In this document: piece by piece, positions 1 to 6,262 of the stretch | How positions within the stretch are numbered: position 1 is the stretch's first letter | How the letters are laid out: every line of letters begins with the position of its first letter | From: Limnohabitans sp. | GTDB lineage: Bacteria; Pseudomonadota; Gammaproteobacteria; Burkholderiales; Burkholderiaceae_C | DNA: 13,806 nt | NCBI GenBank assembly: GCA_018883305.1 | Contig: VEQI01000044.1 | Location: 1 to 13,806 of the forward strand | Reading direction: 5' to 3' | Made by a program: the position numbers and the translations under genes | The notes under the pieces: model-generated | Databases searched by the model: none | Told to the model about the DNA's origin: nothing | What the model saw: only the letters and a program-made list of their open reading frames with translations

Positions 1-1232
1 GCAATGTGCTGGACCCGGTGGACCTGATCGATGGCATTGAGCTGGCACCCTTGCTGGACAAGCGCACCACCGGCCTGCGCAAGCCCGAGACGGCGCCGCA
101 AGTGCGCAAGAACACCCAAAAAGAATTTCCCGAAGGCATTCCAGCCTACGGTGCAGACGCGCTGCGTTTCACCTTCTCGGCCCTGGCCACCTTGGGGCGC
201 AGCATCAACTTCGACAGCAAGCGCTGCGAGGGCTACCGCAACTTCTGCAACAAGCTGTGGAACGCCACCCGCTTTGTGCTGATGAACTGCGAAGGCCATG
301 ACTGCGGCCTGATGGAGCACACCAAGGCTGACTGCGCCGTGGGCGGCAAGGCGCACGGTTACATGCGCTTCAGCCAGGCGGATCGCTGGATCACCTCACA
401 ACTGCAACGCGTCGAGGCCGACGTTGAACAAGGTTTTGCCGACTACCGACTCGACCAAGTGGCGCAAGCCATTTACGAATTTGTCTGGAACGAGTTCTGC
501 GACTGGTACCTGGAAATTGCCAAGGTGCAAATCCAGACGGGTGATGAAGCCACCCAGCGCGCCACACGCCGCACGTTGATCCGCACACTGGAGACGATCC
601 TGCGCCTCGCGCACCCGGTCATTCCGTTCATCACCGAGGCGCTTTGGCAACACGTGTCGCTGGTGGCAGGTCGTCGCAGCGATGACAAGGGGCCGGCCTC
701 TGTGGCCGTGGCACCCTATCCCATCAGCCAGCCCGAGCGCATCGACCCCCAGGCCGAAGCCCATGTGGCTCGGCTCAAGGCGCTGGTGGATGCTTGCCGC
801 AACTTGCGTGGCGAAATGGGCGTCTCACCCGCACAGCGTTTGCCGCTGTACGCCGTGGCGGCCAACGCTGCACAGGCTGACTTCATGCGCGAACAAGCCC
901 CGGTGTTGCAAGCCCTGGCCAAGCTGAGCGAAGTGCGCGTCTTTGATGACGAAGCCAGCTGGAGCGCCGCCGCGCAAGCCGCCCCTGTGGCGGTGGTGGG
1001 CGAGGTCCGTGTGTGTCTGTTCATGCAGGTGGACGTGGCCGCCGAAAAAGTCCGCCTTGGAAAAGAAGTCACCAGGCTGCAAGGCGAAATCGCCAAGGCT
1101 CAGGGCAAGCTGTCCAACGAAGCCTTCGTGGCCAAGGCGCCGGCGGCCGTGCTGGAACAAGAACGCAAGCGCCTGGCCGACTTCAGCGCCACGTTGGCCA
1201 AGGTGCAAGAGCAGTTGGCACGATTGGGTTGA
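1..1232 (+). CDS. valS: Valyl-tRNA synthetase, C-terminal part (5' end outside window)
   Basis: This class I aminoacyl-tRNA synthetase charges tRNA-Val with valine in the cytoplasm. Only about the last 409 residues are present, and the frame is already open at the first base. The window opens with Asn-Val-Leu-Asp-Pro-Val-Asp, the stretch that directly follows the KMSKSKG signature in ValS, so the Rossmann catalytic and editing domains lie upstream. Next come the helical anticodon-binding domain (roughly residues 50-310 of the visible part, including YRNFCNKLWNATRF and a WNEFCDWYLEIAK stretch) and a Lys/Glu/Gln-rich C-terminal coiled coil (about the last 65 residues, with KLSNEAFVAKAP) that is typical of bacterial ValS. 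The stop is only 8 bases before galU, and the galU Shine-Dalgarno overlaps it, so co-transcription is likely. No frameshift or truncation is visible. Identification is secure; only the start is unknown. Confidence 0.97.
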   Translation, partial: NVLDPVDLIDGIELAPLLDKRTTGLRKPETAPQVRKNTQKEFPEGIPAYGADALRFTFSALATLGRSINFDSKRCEGYRNFCNKLWNATRFVLMNCEGHDCGLMEHTKADCAVGGKAHGYMRFSQADRWITSQLQRVEADVEQGFADYRLDQVAQAIYEFVWNEFCDWYLEIAKVQIQTGDEATQRATRRTLIRTLETILRLAHPVIPFITEALWQHVSLVAGRRSDDKGPASVAVAPYPISQPERIDPQAEAHVARLKALVDACRNLRGEMGVSPAQRLPLYAVAANAAQADFMREQAPVLQALAKLSEVRVFDDEASWSAAAQAAPVAVVGEVRVCLFMQVDVAAEKVRLGKEVTRLQGEIAKAQGKLSNEAFVAKAPAAVLEQERKRLADFSATLAKVQEQLARLG

Positions 1233-1240
1233 GGAACATC

Positions 1241-2119
1241 ATGATTGCCCCCGTCTCAAAAGCCGTTTTCCCCGTTGCAGGGCTCGGCACCCGCTTTCTG
1301 CCCGCCACCAAGGCGCAGCCCAAAGAAATGCTGCCCGTGGTGGACAAGCCTCTCATCCAGTACGCGGTGGAAGAAGCCTACGAGGCGGGCATTCGCCACA
1401 TGATTTTCGTGACAGGACGCAACAAGCGCGCCATCGAAGATCATTTCGATACCGCCTACGAACTCGAGACCGAGCTGGAAAGCGCAGGCAAACAGGCCTT
1501 GCTGGACATGGTGCGCAGTGTGCAGCCGGCCGACATGCTTTGCTCGTACGTGCGCCAGCCGCGTGCGCTTGGCTTGGGTCATGCCGTGCTGTGTGCCGAG
1601 CATCTGGTGGGACATGAGCCCTTTGCCGTGTTGCTGGCCGATGACCTGATGACGGGTCCCGCCGGTGGTCCGGGCGTGCTGCGTCAAATGGTGGATGTGT
1701 TCGAGCGCACCGGTGGCTCGGTGTTGGCCGTTCAAGAGGTGCCCTTGGAACAGGTGCATCGATACGGCATCGTGGCGGGCACCCGCTTGCCAGATGGCCT
1801 CACCGACGTGCACCAAATGGTCGAGAAACCTCCCGCCGCACAAGCGCCTTCACGCCTGGCTGTGGCCGGCCGCTATGTGCTGACACCCGGCGTGTTTGAT
1901 CGCATCCGCCAGGGCGGCCGTGGTGCAGGTGGAGAGATCCAGCTCACCGATGGCATTGCCGGTCTGATCGGTACCGAGAAAATCTATGCCTACCCCTATC
2001 AGGGCAAGCGTTACGACTGCGGCAGCAAGCTGGGCTTTTTACAGGCCACCGTGGAACTGGCCCTGCACCACCCGGAAGTGGGCGCGGAGTTCAAGGCCTA
2101 CATGGCCCAGCGAAGCTGA
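1241..2119 (+). CDS. galU: UTP--glucose-1-phosphate uridylyltransferase
   Basis: Converts UTP and glucose-1-phosphate into UDP-glucose and pyrophosphate, supplying activated glucose for LPS, exopolysaccharide and galactose metabolism. The 292-residue product has the expected length. It carries the nucleotidyltransferase signature G14-L-G-T-R with the following FLPATKAQPKEMLP stretch (residues 19-32), a GLGHAV segment (111-116), a metal/nucleotide-binding LLADDLM (131-137), MVEKP, AGRYVLTP, GGEIQLTDG and a C-terminal YDCGSKLGF. The ATG at 1241 is chosen because the GalU family starts just before AVFPVAGLGTRF and a GAGGAA Shine-Dalgarno lies at 1231-1236. The same frame is open further upstream over valS, but that extension is not GalU-like. 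The gene follows valS by 8 bases and is convergent with the tusA-like gene. Confidence 0.97.
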   Translation: MIAPVSKAVFPVAGLGTRFLPATKAQPKEMLPVVDKPLIQYAVEEAYEAGIRHMIFVTGRNKRAIEDHFDTAYELETELESAGKQALLDMVRSVQPADMLCSYVRQPRALGLGHAVLCAEHLVGHEPFAVLLADDLMTGPAGGPGVLRQMVDVFERTGGSVLAVQEVPLEQVHRYGIVAGTRLPDGLTDVHQMVEKPPAAQAPSRLAVAGRYVLTPGVFDRIRQGGRGAGGEIQLTDGIAGLIGTEKIYAYPYQGKRYDCGSKLGFLQATVELALHHPEVGAEFKAYMAQRS

Positions 2120-2120
2120 G

Positions 2121-2148
2121 TGCAAGTCCGGTATGTGCACCGGTTGCA
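2121..2148. terminator. Imperfect stem-loop in galU/tusA convergent gap (possible terminator)
   Basis: TGCAA (2121-2125) and CCGGT (2128-2132) pair with ACCGG (2139-2143) and TTGCA (2144-2148), giving a 10-bp stem with a 2-base bulge (GT) and a 6-base loop. It sits immediately after the galU stop in a 45-base convergent gap, where a two-way terminator would be expected. Neither strand shows a T-run after the stem, so it is not a canonical Rho-independent terminator. It could be a Rho-assisted end or an mRNA 3' stabiliser. Confidence 0.4.
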
Positions 2149-2164
2149 GAAGCACTGGCGACGT

Positions 2165-2392
2165 TCAACGACGCTTGAGCACGTGGATGAATTCGTTGCC
2201 CTGGGTCAGCTGTTCGACCAGCTCGTTGCCTGTCTGTTTGGCAAACGCCGCAAAGTCGCGCATCGAGCCTGCGTCGGTGGCCACCACGCGCAGCAACTGA
2301 CCGCTTTGCATGGCGGTGAGCGCCTTCTTGGCCTTGAGAATGGGCAGCGGGCAGTTCAGCCCGCGGGTGTCGAGTTCCTGATCAATTTGCAT
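2165..2392 (-). CDS. tusA: TusA-like sulfurtransferase / sulfur carrier protein
   Basis: A small cytoplasmic protein of the TusA/SirA/YedF family, which carries sulfane sulfur as a cysteine persulfide for tRNA thiolation, molybdenum cofactor synthesis or sulfur oxidation. The 75-residue product has the family hallmark L-D-T-R-G-L-N-C-P-L-P, with the persulfide Cys at residue 14 in a CPxP motif, followed by an amphipathic helix (ILKAKKAL) and a C-terminal strand ending in FIHVLKRR. Its length is normal for the family (about 75-85). It is the last gene of the minus-strand cysM-Nudix-tusA cluster, 13 bases after the Nudix stop, with a modest AGGT ribosome site ahead of ATG at 2392. The sulfur context beside cysM fits. 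TusA cannot be separated from TusA-like paralogues (YedF and others) by sequence alone, so the symbol is provisional. Confidence 0.85.
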   Translation of the reverse strand: MQIDQELDTRGLNCPLPILKAKKALTAMQSGQLLRVVATDAGSMRDFAAFAKQTGNELVEQLTQGNEFIHVLKRR

Positions 2393-2405
2393 GGGGTGAA
2401 CCTGT

Positions 2406-2942
2406 TTACAGACGGTCGCGTTCTTCCTGGGTCATGAAGGGCGGGTCAATGCCCTGGCTGCTGCGCAGCCAGTCGGCCAGCGCATAGCCAGTGCCGGCAG
2501 GCCAGCACACCAGATCCTTGAAGTCGTAGAGCTGATACTCGGCCAACTCAGGCGAGAGGCGAATCTCGCCATGTGCCTTGGCGTGGTACGCGATGATGAC
2601 CTGGTTCATGCGGAAGAACTCATAGACGCCCACCAGGCTCAGCTCGGTGGCGGTGAGGTTGGTTTCTTCCTGGATTTCGCGGCGAATGCCTTCTTGAGGC
2701 GTTTCACCGGCCTCCATGAAACCGGTGATGAGCGCAAAACGGCGCCCCTTCCAGGCTGCGTTGCGTGCCAGCAAAATTTGATCGCCGACCTGCACGATGG
2801 CCGCGAGCACCGGCGTGGGGTTGTTCCAATGTGTCCAGCCGCAACCGACACAACGCATGCGCTCTTTGGGGCCACCATCTTCCATCAGAGCCAGCAGCTC
2901 CAGTGGCGTGGCACACGAGGGGCAGAAACGAAAGGCATTCAT
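2406..2942 (-). CDS. Nudix hydrolase with N-terminal zinc ribbon
   Basis: Probably hydrolyses a nucleoside diphosphate linked to another moiety (X) in the cytoplasm; the substrate cannot be told from sequence. The 178-residue protein starts with a four-cysteine zinc ribbon (C7-x2-C10 and C31-x2-C34) followed by a W-x-N-N-P-T-P linker typical of zinc-ribbon Nudix proteins. The Nudix box spans residues 74-96: G74, E80, then R88-E89-I-Q-E92-E93, the metal-binding glutamates all being present. The near-invariant glycine close to the end of the box is Asn here (E-E-T-N-L). The SQPWPFPxS motif of NudC NADH pyrophosphatase is absent, so I do not call it nudC. Its ATG overlaps the cysM stop as ATGA (2939-2942), implying translational coupling. 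Confidence 0.9.
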   Translation of the reverse strand: MNAFRFCPSCATPLELLALMEDGGPKERMRCVGCGWTHWNNPTPVLAAIVQVGDQILLARNAAWKGRRFALITGFMEAGETPQEGIRREIQEETNLTATELSLVGVYEFFRMNQVIIAYHAKAHGEIRLSPELAEYQLYDFKDLVCWPAGTGYALADWLRSSQGIDPPFMTQEERDRL

Positions 2943-3841
2943 GCGGGAAACACTCCAGTCGAGAGGTAACGGTCGCCGCGGTCGCAGACCACGAACACAA
3001 TGGTGGCATTTTCCACGTGTTGGGCGATCTGCATCGCCACCCAGCAGGCGCCGGCCGCTGATATGCCAGCGAAGATACCTTCCTCACGGGCCAACCGGCG
3101 GCACATGTCCTCGGCATCGTCCTGACTCACCAGCACCAGCTCGTCCACCGCTTTGGGGTCGTAAATGCTGGGCAAGTATTCCTCGGGCCATTTGCGAATG
3201 CCCGGAATTCGCGAGCCTTCGCTGGGCTGCGCACCCACGATGTGCACGGCCGGGTTCTTTTCTTTCAGGAAGCGTGACACCCCGGTGATGGTGCCGGTGG
3301 TGCCCATGGCGCTCACAAAATGGGTCACACGGCCCTGGGTGTCCTGCCAGATCTCGGGGCCGGTGGTCTCGTAGTGGACACGCGGGTTGTCGGGGTTGGC
3401 AAACTGGTCCAGCACGCGTCCCTTACCGTCACGCTGCATGCGCTCGGCCAGGTCGCGGGCGTATTCCATGCCGCCACTCTTGGGCGTGAGGATGAGTTCG
3501 GCACCAAACGCTTTCATGGTCTGAGCCCGTTCGATCGACAGGTCCTCGGGCATGATGAGCACCATGCGGTAGCCCTTGATGGCTGCGGCCATGGCCAAGG
3601 CGATGCCCGTATTGCCCGAGGTGGCCTCGATCAGGGTGTCGCCTGGGCGAATGTCCCCCCGCTCCTGGGCCCGTTGGATCATAGACAATGCAGGCCTATC
3701 CTTGACGGATCCAGCCGGGTTGTTGCCTTCCAGCTTGCCCAGGATGATGTTGCCTCTGGCCGCATTCTCCTGCGCACCTATGCGTTGCAAGGCCACCAGA
3801 GGTGTACGACCGATGGCAGATTCGATGGTCGGGTAATTCAT
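2939..3841 (-). CDS. cysM: Cysteine synthase B (PLP-dependent O-acetylserine sulfhydrylase)
   Basis: Makes cysteine, or S-sulfocysteine when thiosulfate is the sulfur donor, from O-acetylserine in the last step of sulfur assimilation; cytoplasmic. The 300-residue product matches CysM length (E. coli about 303). Visible motifs are GRTPL near the N-terminus, EGNNPAGSVKDRP with the PLP Schiff-base lysine at residue 47, the substrate loop T74-S-G-N-T-G, and the glycine-rich PLP-phosphate loop G180-T-T-G-T-I-T-G. The EGNNPAGSVKDRP form and the length favour CysM over CysK. I chose ATG at 3841 because the family begins M-x-Y-P-T-I-E. Its GAGGG is only 2 bases from the ATG. An in-frame TTG at 3863-3865 would add 8 residues and has a better-spaced GAGG, so the start is not certain. 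First gene of the cysM-Nudix-tusA cluster. Confidence 0.95.
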   Translation of the reverse strand: MNYPTIESAIGRTPLVALQRIGAQENAARGNIILGKLEGNNPAGSVKDRPALSMIQRAQERGDIRPGDTLIEATSGNTGIALAMAAAIKGYRMVLIMPEDLSIERAQTMKAFGAELILTPKSGGMEYARDLAERMQRDGKGRVLDQFANPDNPRVHYETTGPEIWQDTQGRVTHFVSAMGTTGTITGVSRFLKEKNPAVHIVGAQPSEGSRIPGIRKWPEEYLPSIYDPKAVDELVLVSQDDAEDMCRRLAREEGIFAGISAAGACWVAMQIAQHVENATIVFVVCDRGDRYLSTGVFPA

Positions 3842-3877
3842 AGCCCTCACTGTGCCATAATTCAAGTCTCCCTCGCC
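3842..3877. promoter_or_regulatory. Head-to-head intergenic gap: candidate shared promoter for cysM and tRNA-Leu
   Basis: Only 36 bases separate the cysM ATG from the tRNA-Leu. The sole AT-rich patch (3856-3864) reads CATAAT on the plus strand (3856-3861; five of six matches to the -10 consensus) and AATTAT on the minus strand (3864-3859). A plus start about 7 bases past it would leave a roughly 10-base tRNA leader. A minus start about 7 bases past it would leave a very short cysM leader still containing GAGGG. I see no good TTGACA-like -35 on either strand. This is inference from spacing and base composition. Confidence 0.4.
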
Positions 3878-3965
3878 GCCGGAGTGGCGAAATTGGTAGA
3901 CGCAGCAGACTCAAAATCTGCCGGTGCAAAACACCGTGCCGGTTCGATTCCGGCCTCCGGCACCA
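3878..3965 (+). tRNA. tRNA-Leu (anticodon CAA)
   Basis: The cloverleaf was folded by eye. The acceptor stem GCCGGAG (3878-3884) pairs with CTCCGGC (3955-3961), followed by discriminator A and an encoded CCA (3963-3965). The D stem GCG/CGC is at 3887-3889 and 3901-3903. The anticodon stem GCAGA (3905-3909) pairs with TCTGC (3917-3921) around the loop CTCAAAA, giving anticodon CAA (3912-3914), which reads the leucine codon UUG. A long variable arm (GGTG-CAAAA-CACC, about 3923-3935) marks it as class II, as expected for Leu. The T arm is GCCGG-TTCGATT-CCGGC (3938-3954). It lies divergent from cysM and upstream of a Bug binding protein gene on the same strand. Confidence 0.98.
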
Positions 3966-3979
3966 GCCTAGGCACGCAT

Positions 3980-3997
3980 TCGTTGGTTATCCAACGA
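3980..3997 (+). terminator. Perfect 7-bp stem-loop 15 bases after tRNA-Leu (weak terminator candidate)
   Basis: TCGTTGG (3980-3986) pairs with CCAACGA (3991-3997) around the loop TTAT. An 8-base palindrome, GCCTAGGC, lies just before it at 3966-3973, directly after the tRNA CCA end. No T-tract follows (CCTCATGCGC), so it could be a processing or stability hairpin rather than a terminator. The remaining gap up to 4077 holds two in-frame ATGs discussed under the next gene and no convincing promoter. Confidence 0.35.
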
Positions 3998-4064
3998 CCT
4001 CATGCGCACATGCCGGGCTGTATTCGTCTAGGATGGTTTCATTGTTGAAATCCATGACTGACGC

Positions 4065-4069
4065 AAAGG
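4065..4069 (+). promoter_or_regulatory. Ribosome binding site deciding the start of Bug protein 1
   Basis: AAAGG lies 8 bases ahead of ATG at 4078. The two earlier in-frame ATGs (4033 and 4054) have no usable Shine-Dalgarno, and they would place an extra hydrophilic segment ahead of the signal peptide. Confidence 0.6.
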
Positions 4070-4077
4070 CTTTAACC

Positions 4078-5076
4078 ATGTCACGCACCTCACGTTCCCT
4101 GACGTCTGTCGTCGGCTCGGCGCTGTTCGCGTCACTCTTGCTGGCCACCTCCAGCCTGCTGGCCAATGCCCAGGCTCAAAACTACCCCAACAAACCCATC
4201 AAGGCCGTCGTGCCCTTCGCACCGGGCAGCGCCACGGATCAAATTGGACGCGCCTTCGCCGCCAAGATGTCCGAGCAACTGGGCCAACCCATCGTGGTAG
4301 ACAACAAGCCGGGGGTGAACGGCATGCTGGGCGCTGACGCCGTGGCCAAAGCCCCCGCCGATGGCTACACCCTGCTGTTCGGCACCAACAGCACCAACGC
4401 CGCTCTCAAGAGCCTGATGAACAAGCTGCCCTATGACCAGGAGACCGCTTTCACGCCGGTGGGCTTCATGGGCTCGGTGCCCCTGATTGTGGGTGTGCAT
4501 CCTGCGCTGCCGTACAAGACCCTGCGCGAGTTTGTGGAGGCCGCCAAGGCCAAACCGGATGCCATCAGTTTTGCCAGCGCCAGCACCTCGCAACTCGTGT
4601 CCAGCGAAATGCTGGCCCACGCCGCGGGCATCAGCATGACCCACGTGCCCTACAAGAGCGGCCCGGCCGCCATGACCGACTTGATTGGCGGACAAGTCAA
4701 CATGTTCACCGCCGACTTCGCCGTCATGCTGCCCCAGGTCAAAGCGGGCAAGGTGCGTGGCCTGGCCGTCACGTCGGCCAAACGCTCACGGGCCATCCCC
4801 GAATTACCCACCGTGAATGAAGCGCTGGGCATCAAGGATTACGAACTGATCGCCTACTTTGCCGCCTTTGCGCCCGCAGGCACCCCGCCCGAGATCGTGG
4901 CCAAGCTCAACAAAGCCTTGAACGATGCCGCCAACGCCAAGGAGATCCAGGACAAGTTCAGCTCGCTGGGCTTTGAGATCGACCCCGGCCCGCCCGAGGC
5001 CCTGGCGCAGCGCAACCGCCGCGAAACGGCCAAGTGGGCCAAGGCCATCAAAGACGCCAAGATCGAACCGCAATAA
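4078..5076 (+). CDS. Bug-family periplasmic solute-binding protein 1 (tripartite tricarboxylate transporter type)
   Basis: Predicted to capture a small organic acid or related solute in the periplasm. The 332-residue product has a Sec-type signal peptide: an Arg-containing start, a hydrophobic core (about residues 11-29), and likely cleavage after Ala31 or Ala33. The Bug signature then follows: YPNKPIKAVVPFAPG (36-50), VVDNKPG (73-79), DGYTLL (96-101), a central VPYKSG and a PAGTPPEI segment towards the C-terminus. Length fits the family (about 320-340). The first ligand loop reads PGSATD, where PGGxxD is usual. The start is chosen by the AAAGG site and signal-peptide shape; ATGs at 4033 and 4054 are alternatives. 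An OYE-type reductase gene begins 20 bases downstream, suggesting one operon. No TctA/TctB membrane genes are in the window, and the substrate is unknown. Confidence 0.93.
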   Translation: MSRTSRSLTSVVGSALFASLLLATSSLLANAQAQNYPNKPIKAVVPFAPGSATDQIGRAFAAKMSEQLGQPIVVDNKPGVNGMLGADAVAKAPADGYTLLFGTNSTNAALKSLMNKLPYDQETAFTPVGFMGSVPLIVGVHPALPYKTLREFVEAAKAKPDAISFASASTSQLVSSEMLAHAAGISMTHVPYKSGPAAMTDLIGGQVNMFTADFAVMLPQVKAGKVRGLAVTSAKRSRAIPELPTVNEALGIKDYELIAYFAAFAPAGTPPEIVAKLNKALNDAANAKEIQDKFSSLGFEIDPGPPEALAQRNRRETAKWAKAIKDAKIEPQ

Positions 5077-5082
5077 CCCGTC

Positions 5083-5088
5083 AGAGGA
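5083..5088 (+). promoter_or_regulatory. Ribosome binding site supporting the GTG start of the OYE gene
   Basis: AGAGGA lies 8 bases ahead of GTG at 5097. It sits in the 20-base gap after Bug protein 1 and supports the GTG as start rather than the upstream in-frame codon inside the preceding gene. Confidence 0.7.
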
Positions 5089-5096
5089 ATTTCACT

Positions 5097-6218
5097 GTGA
5101 GTCAATTGTTTTCCCCCATCGAATTTCACCCGCCCCGAGGCACGGTGAAACTGTCCAACCGCCTGGTGATCGCGCCCATGTGCCAATACTCGGGCGAGGA
5201 GGGTCGCCCCACGGACTGGCACCTGATGCACTGGGCCAACCTGTTCAACAGCGGTTCGTCCTTCGTCATTCTGGAAGCTACGGCTGTCAGCCGTGAAGGA
5301 CGCATCACCACCGGTTGTCTGGGCCTGTGGGACGACGCCACCATGGCTGCCTTTGCCGACGTGCTTCACCGTGCGCGCCGCCTGGCCCCGCCCGTGCCGG
5401 TGTGCCTGCAACTCAGCCACTCGGGTCGCAAGGCCTCCAGCGCAGCCCCCTGGAACGGAGGCATGCTGATTCCGCAAGACAAAGGCGGCTGGCAACCCAA
5501 GGGGCCCTCTGCCATTTCGCACCTGCCCGATGAGCCAGCGCCCGTCGCACTCACCCTTGCAGAGATCCAGACTATCGAGAAAGACTTCATTGCGGCGGCC
5601 CGACGTGCGCAAGCCATTGGCCTGGTGGGCATCGAGCTTCACGGCGCGCACGGCTATTTACTGCATGAGTTCCTCTCACCCTTGGCCAACCAGCGCCAGG
5701 ATGACTACGGCGGCTCCTTTGATAACCGTGTGCGCCTGCTCATGGACATCTTCAAGGGTACGCGTGAGGTTTTTGACGGTGTGCTGGGTGTGCGCTTGTC
5801 TGCCACCGACTGGGTGGACGGTGGCTGGACGATTGAAGACACCATCGAACTCACGCGTCGCCTCAAGGCGGCGGGAGCGGATTTCATCCACATCTCCAGT
5901 GGCGGCGTATCCGCCAAGCAAAAAATTCCGGTCGGCCCCAACTACCAGGTGCCGTTTGCGCAACAAGTGAAAGCAGCCACCGGCCTGACCACCATTGCCG
6001 TGGGCCTCATCACCGAGCCGCAGCAAGCTGAAGACATTCTGGTACGCGGTGACGCCGACATGGTGGCCATTGCCCGCAGCGTGCTGTACAAGCCACACTG
6101 GGGCTGGGAAGCGGCCGCTGCCCTGGGTGGCGAGGTGACAGCCAGCCATCAGTACTGGCGCAGCATTCCGCGGGATGTGCAAGCCATTTTCGGAAAAATT
6201 CATATCGGCATGCGCTGA
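5097..6218 (+). CDS. NADH:flavin oxidoreductase, Old Yellow Enzyme family (YqjM/XenA type)
   Basis: An FMN-dependent ene-reductase that would reduce activated C=C bonds (enones, enals, xenobiotics) using NAD(P)H in the cytoplasm. The 373-residue TIM-barrel protein has the subclass markers. N-R-L-V-I-A-P-M-C-Q-Y-S carries the flavin-tuning Cys29 and Tyr31 (C-x-Y) of the thermophilic-like/YqjM group. QLSHSGRK falls at 105-112. The substrate-anion-binding pair His182/His185 lies in ELHGAHGYLLHEFLSP, followed by DDYGGSFDNR (202-211). The C-terminus has a TIAVGLI phosphate-loop strand and ARSVLYKPHWGW. Length is close to XenA (about 360). The GTG start is supported by the AGAGGA site and by family alignment at SPIEFxPxxG. 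It lies between two Bug receptor genes on the same strand, so its natural substrate may be a compound those receptors import; that is inference. Confidence 0.94.
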   Translation: MSQLFSPIEFHPPRGTVKLSNRLVIAPMCQYSGEEGRPTDWHLMHWANLFNSGSSFVILEATAVSREGRITTGCLGLWDDATMAAFADVLHRARRLAPPVPVCLQLSHSGRKASSAAPWNGGMLIPQDKGGWQPKGPSAISHLPDEPAPVALTLAEIQTIEKDFIAAARRAQAIGLVGIELHGAHGYLLHEFLSPLANQRQDDYGGSFDNRVRLLMDIFKGTREVFDGVLGVRLSATDWVDGGWTIEDTIELTRRLKAAGADFIHISSGGVSAKQKIPVGPNYQVPFAQQVKAATGLTTIAVGLITEPQQAEDILVRGDADMVAIARSVLYKPHWGWEAAAALGGEVTASHQYWRSIPRDVQAIFGKIHIGMR

Positions 6219-6262
6219 CTTGTTCTCTCCCCTCGTTCACTCTTTTCTGAACACCAACAGAC
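6219..6262 (+). promoter_or_regulatory. Pyrimidine-rich leader of Bug protein 2 without a Shine-Dalgarno
   Basis: The 44-base gap between the OYE stop and the ATG at 6263 is rich in T and C (CTTGTTCTCTCCCCTCGTTC and on) and has no AGGAG-like element near the ATG; the bases just before it are ACACCAACAGAC. Translation may rely on ribosomal protein S1 or on reinitiation after the OYE gene. I see no clear promoter. Confidence 0.35.

Noticed and set aside
1256..1843. Minus-strand open frame of about 195 codons inside galU
   Set aside because: Exactly antisense to galU, rich in His and Gly, with no recognisable domain.
2406..2942. Calling the Nudix gene nudC (NADH pyrophosphatase)
   Set aside because: The zinc ribbon is shared, but the SQPWPFPxS motif that defines NudC is absent and the protein is much shorter than typical NudC.
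3878..3965. tRNA-Leu 3' end as an integration (att) site
   Set aside because: No integrase gene and no second copy of the tRNA 3' end were seen in the window, so there is no sign of an integrated element.
3320..4048. Plus-strand open frame of about 242 codons running through cysM and the tRNA
   Set aside because: It is antisense to cysM and would translate through the tRNA-Leu; no family similarity.
4854..5651. Minus-strand open frame of about 265 codons
   Set aside because: It overlaps the end of Bug protein 1 and the start of the OYE gene, both with clear motifs; its His/Arg/Gly-rich translation looks like an antisense shadow of GC-rich DNA.
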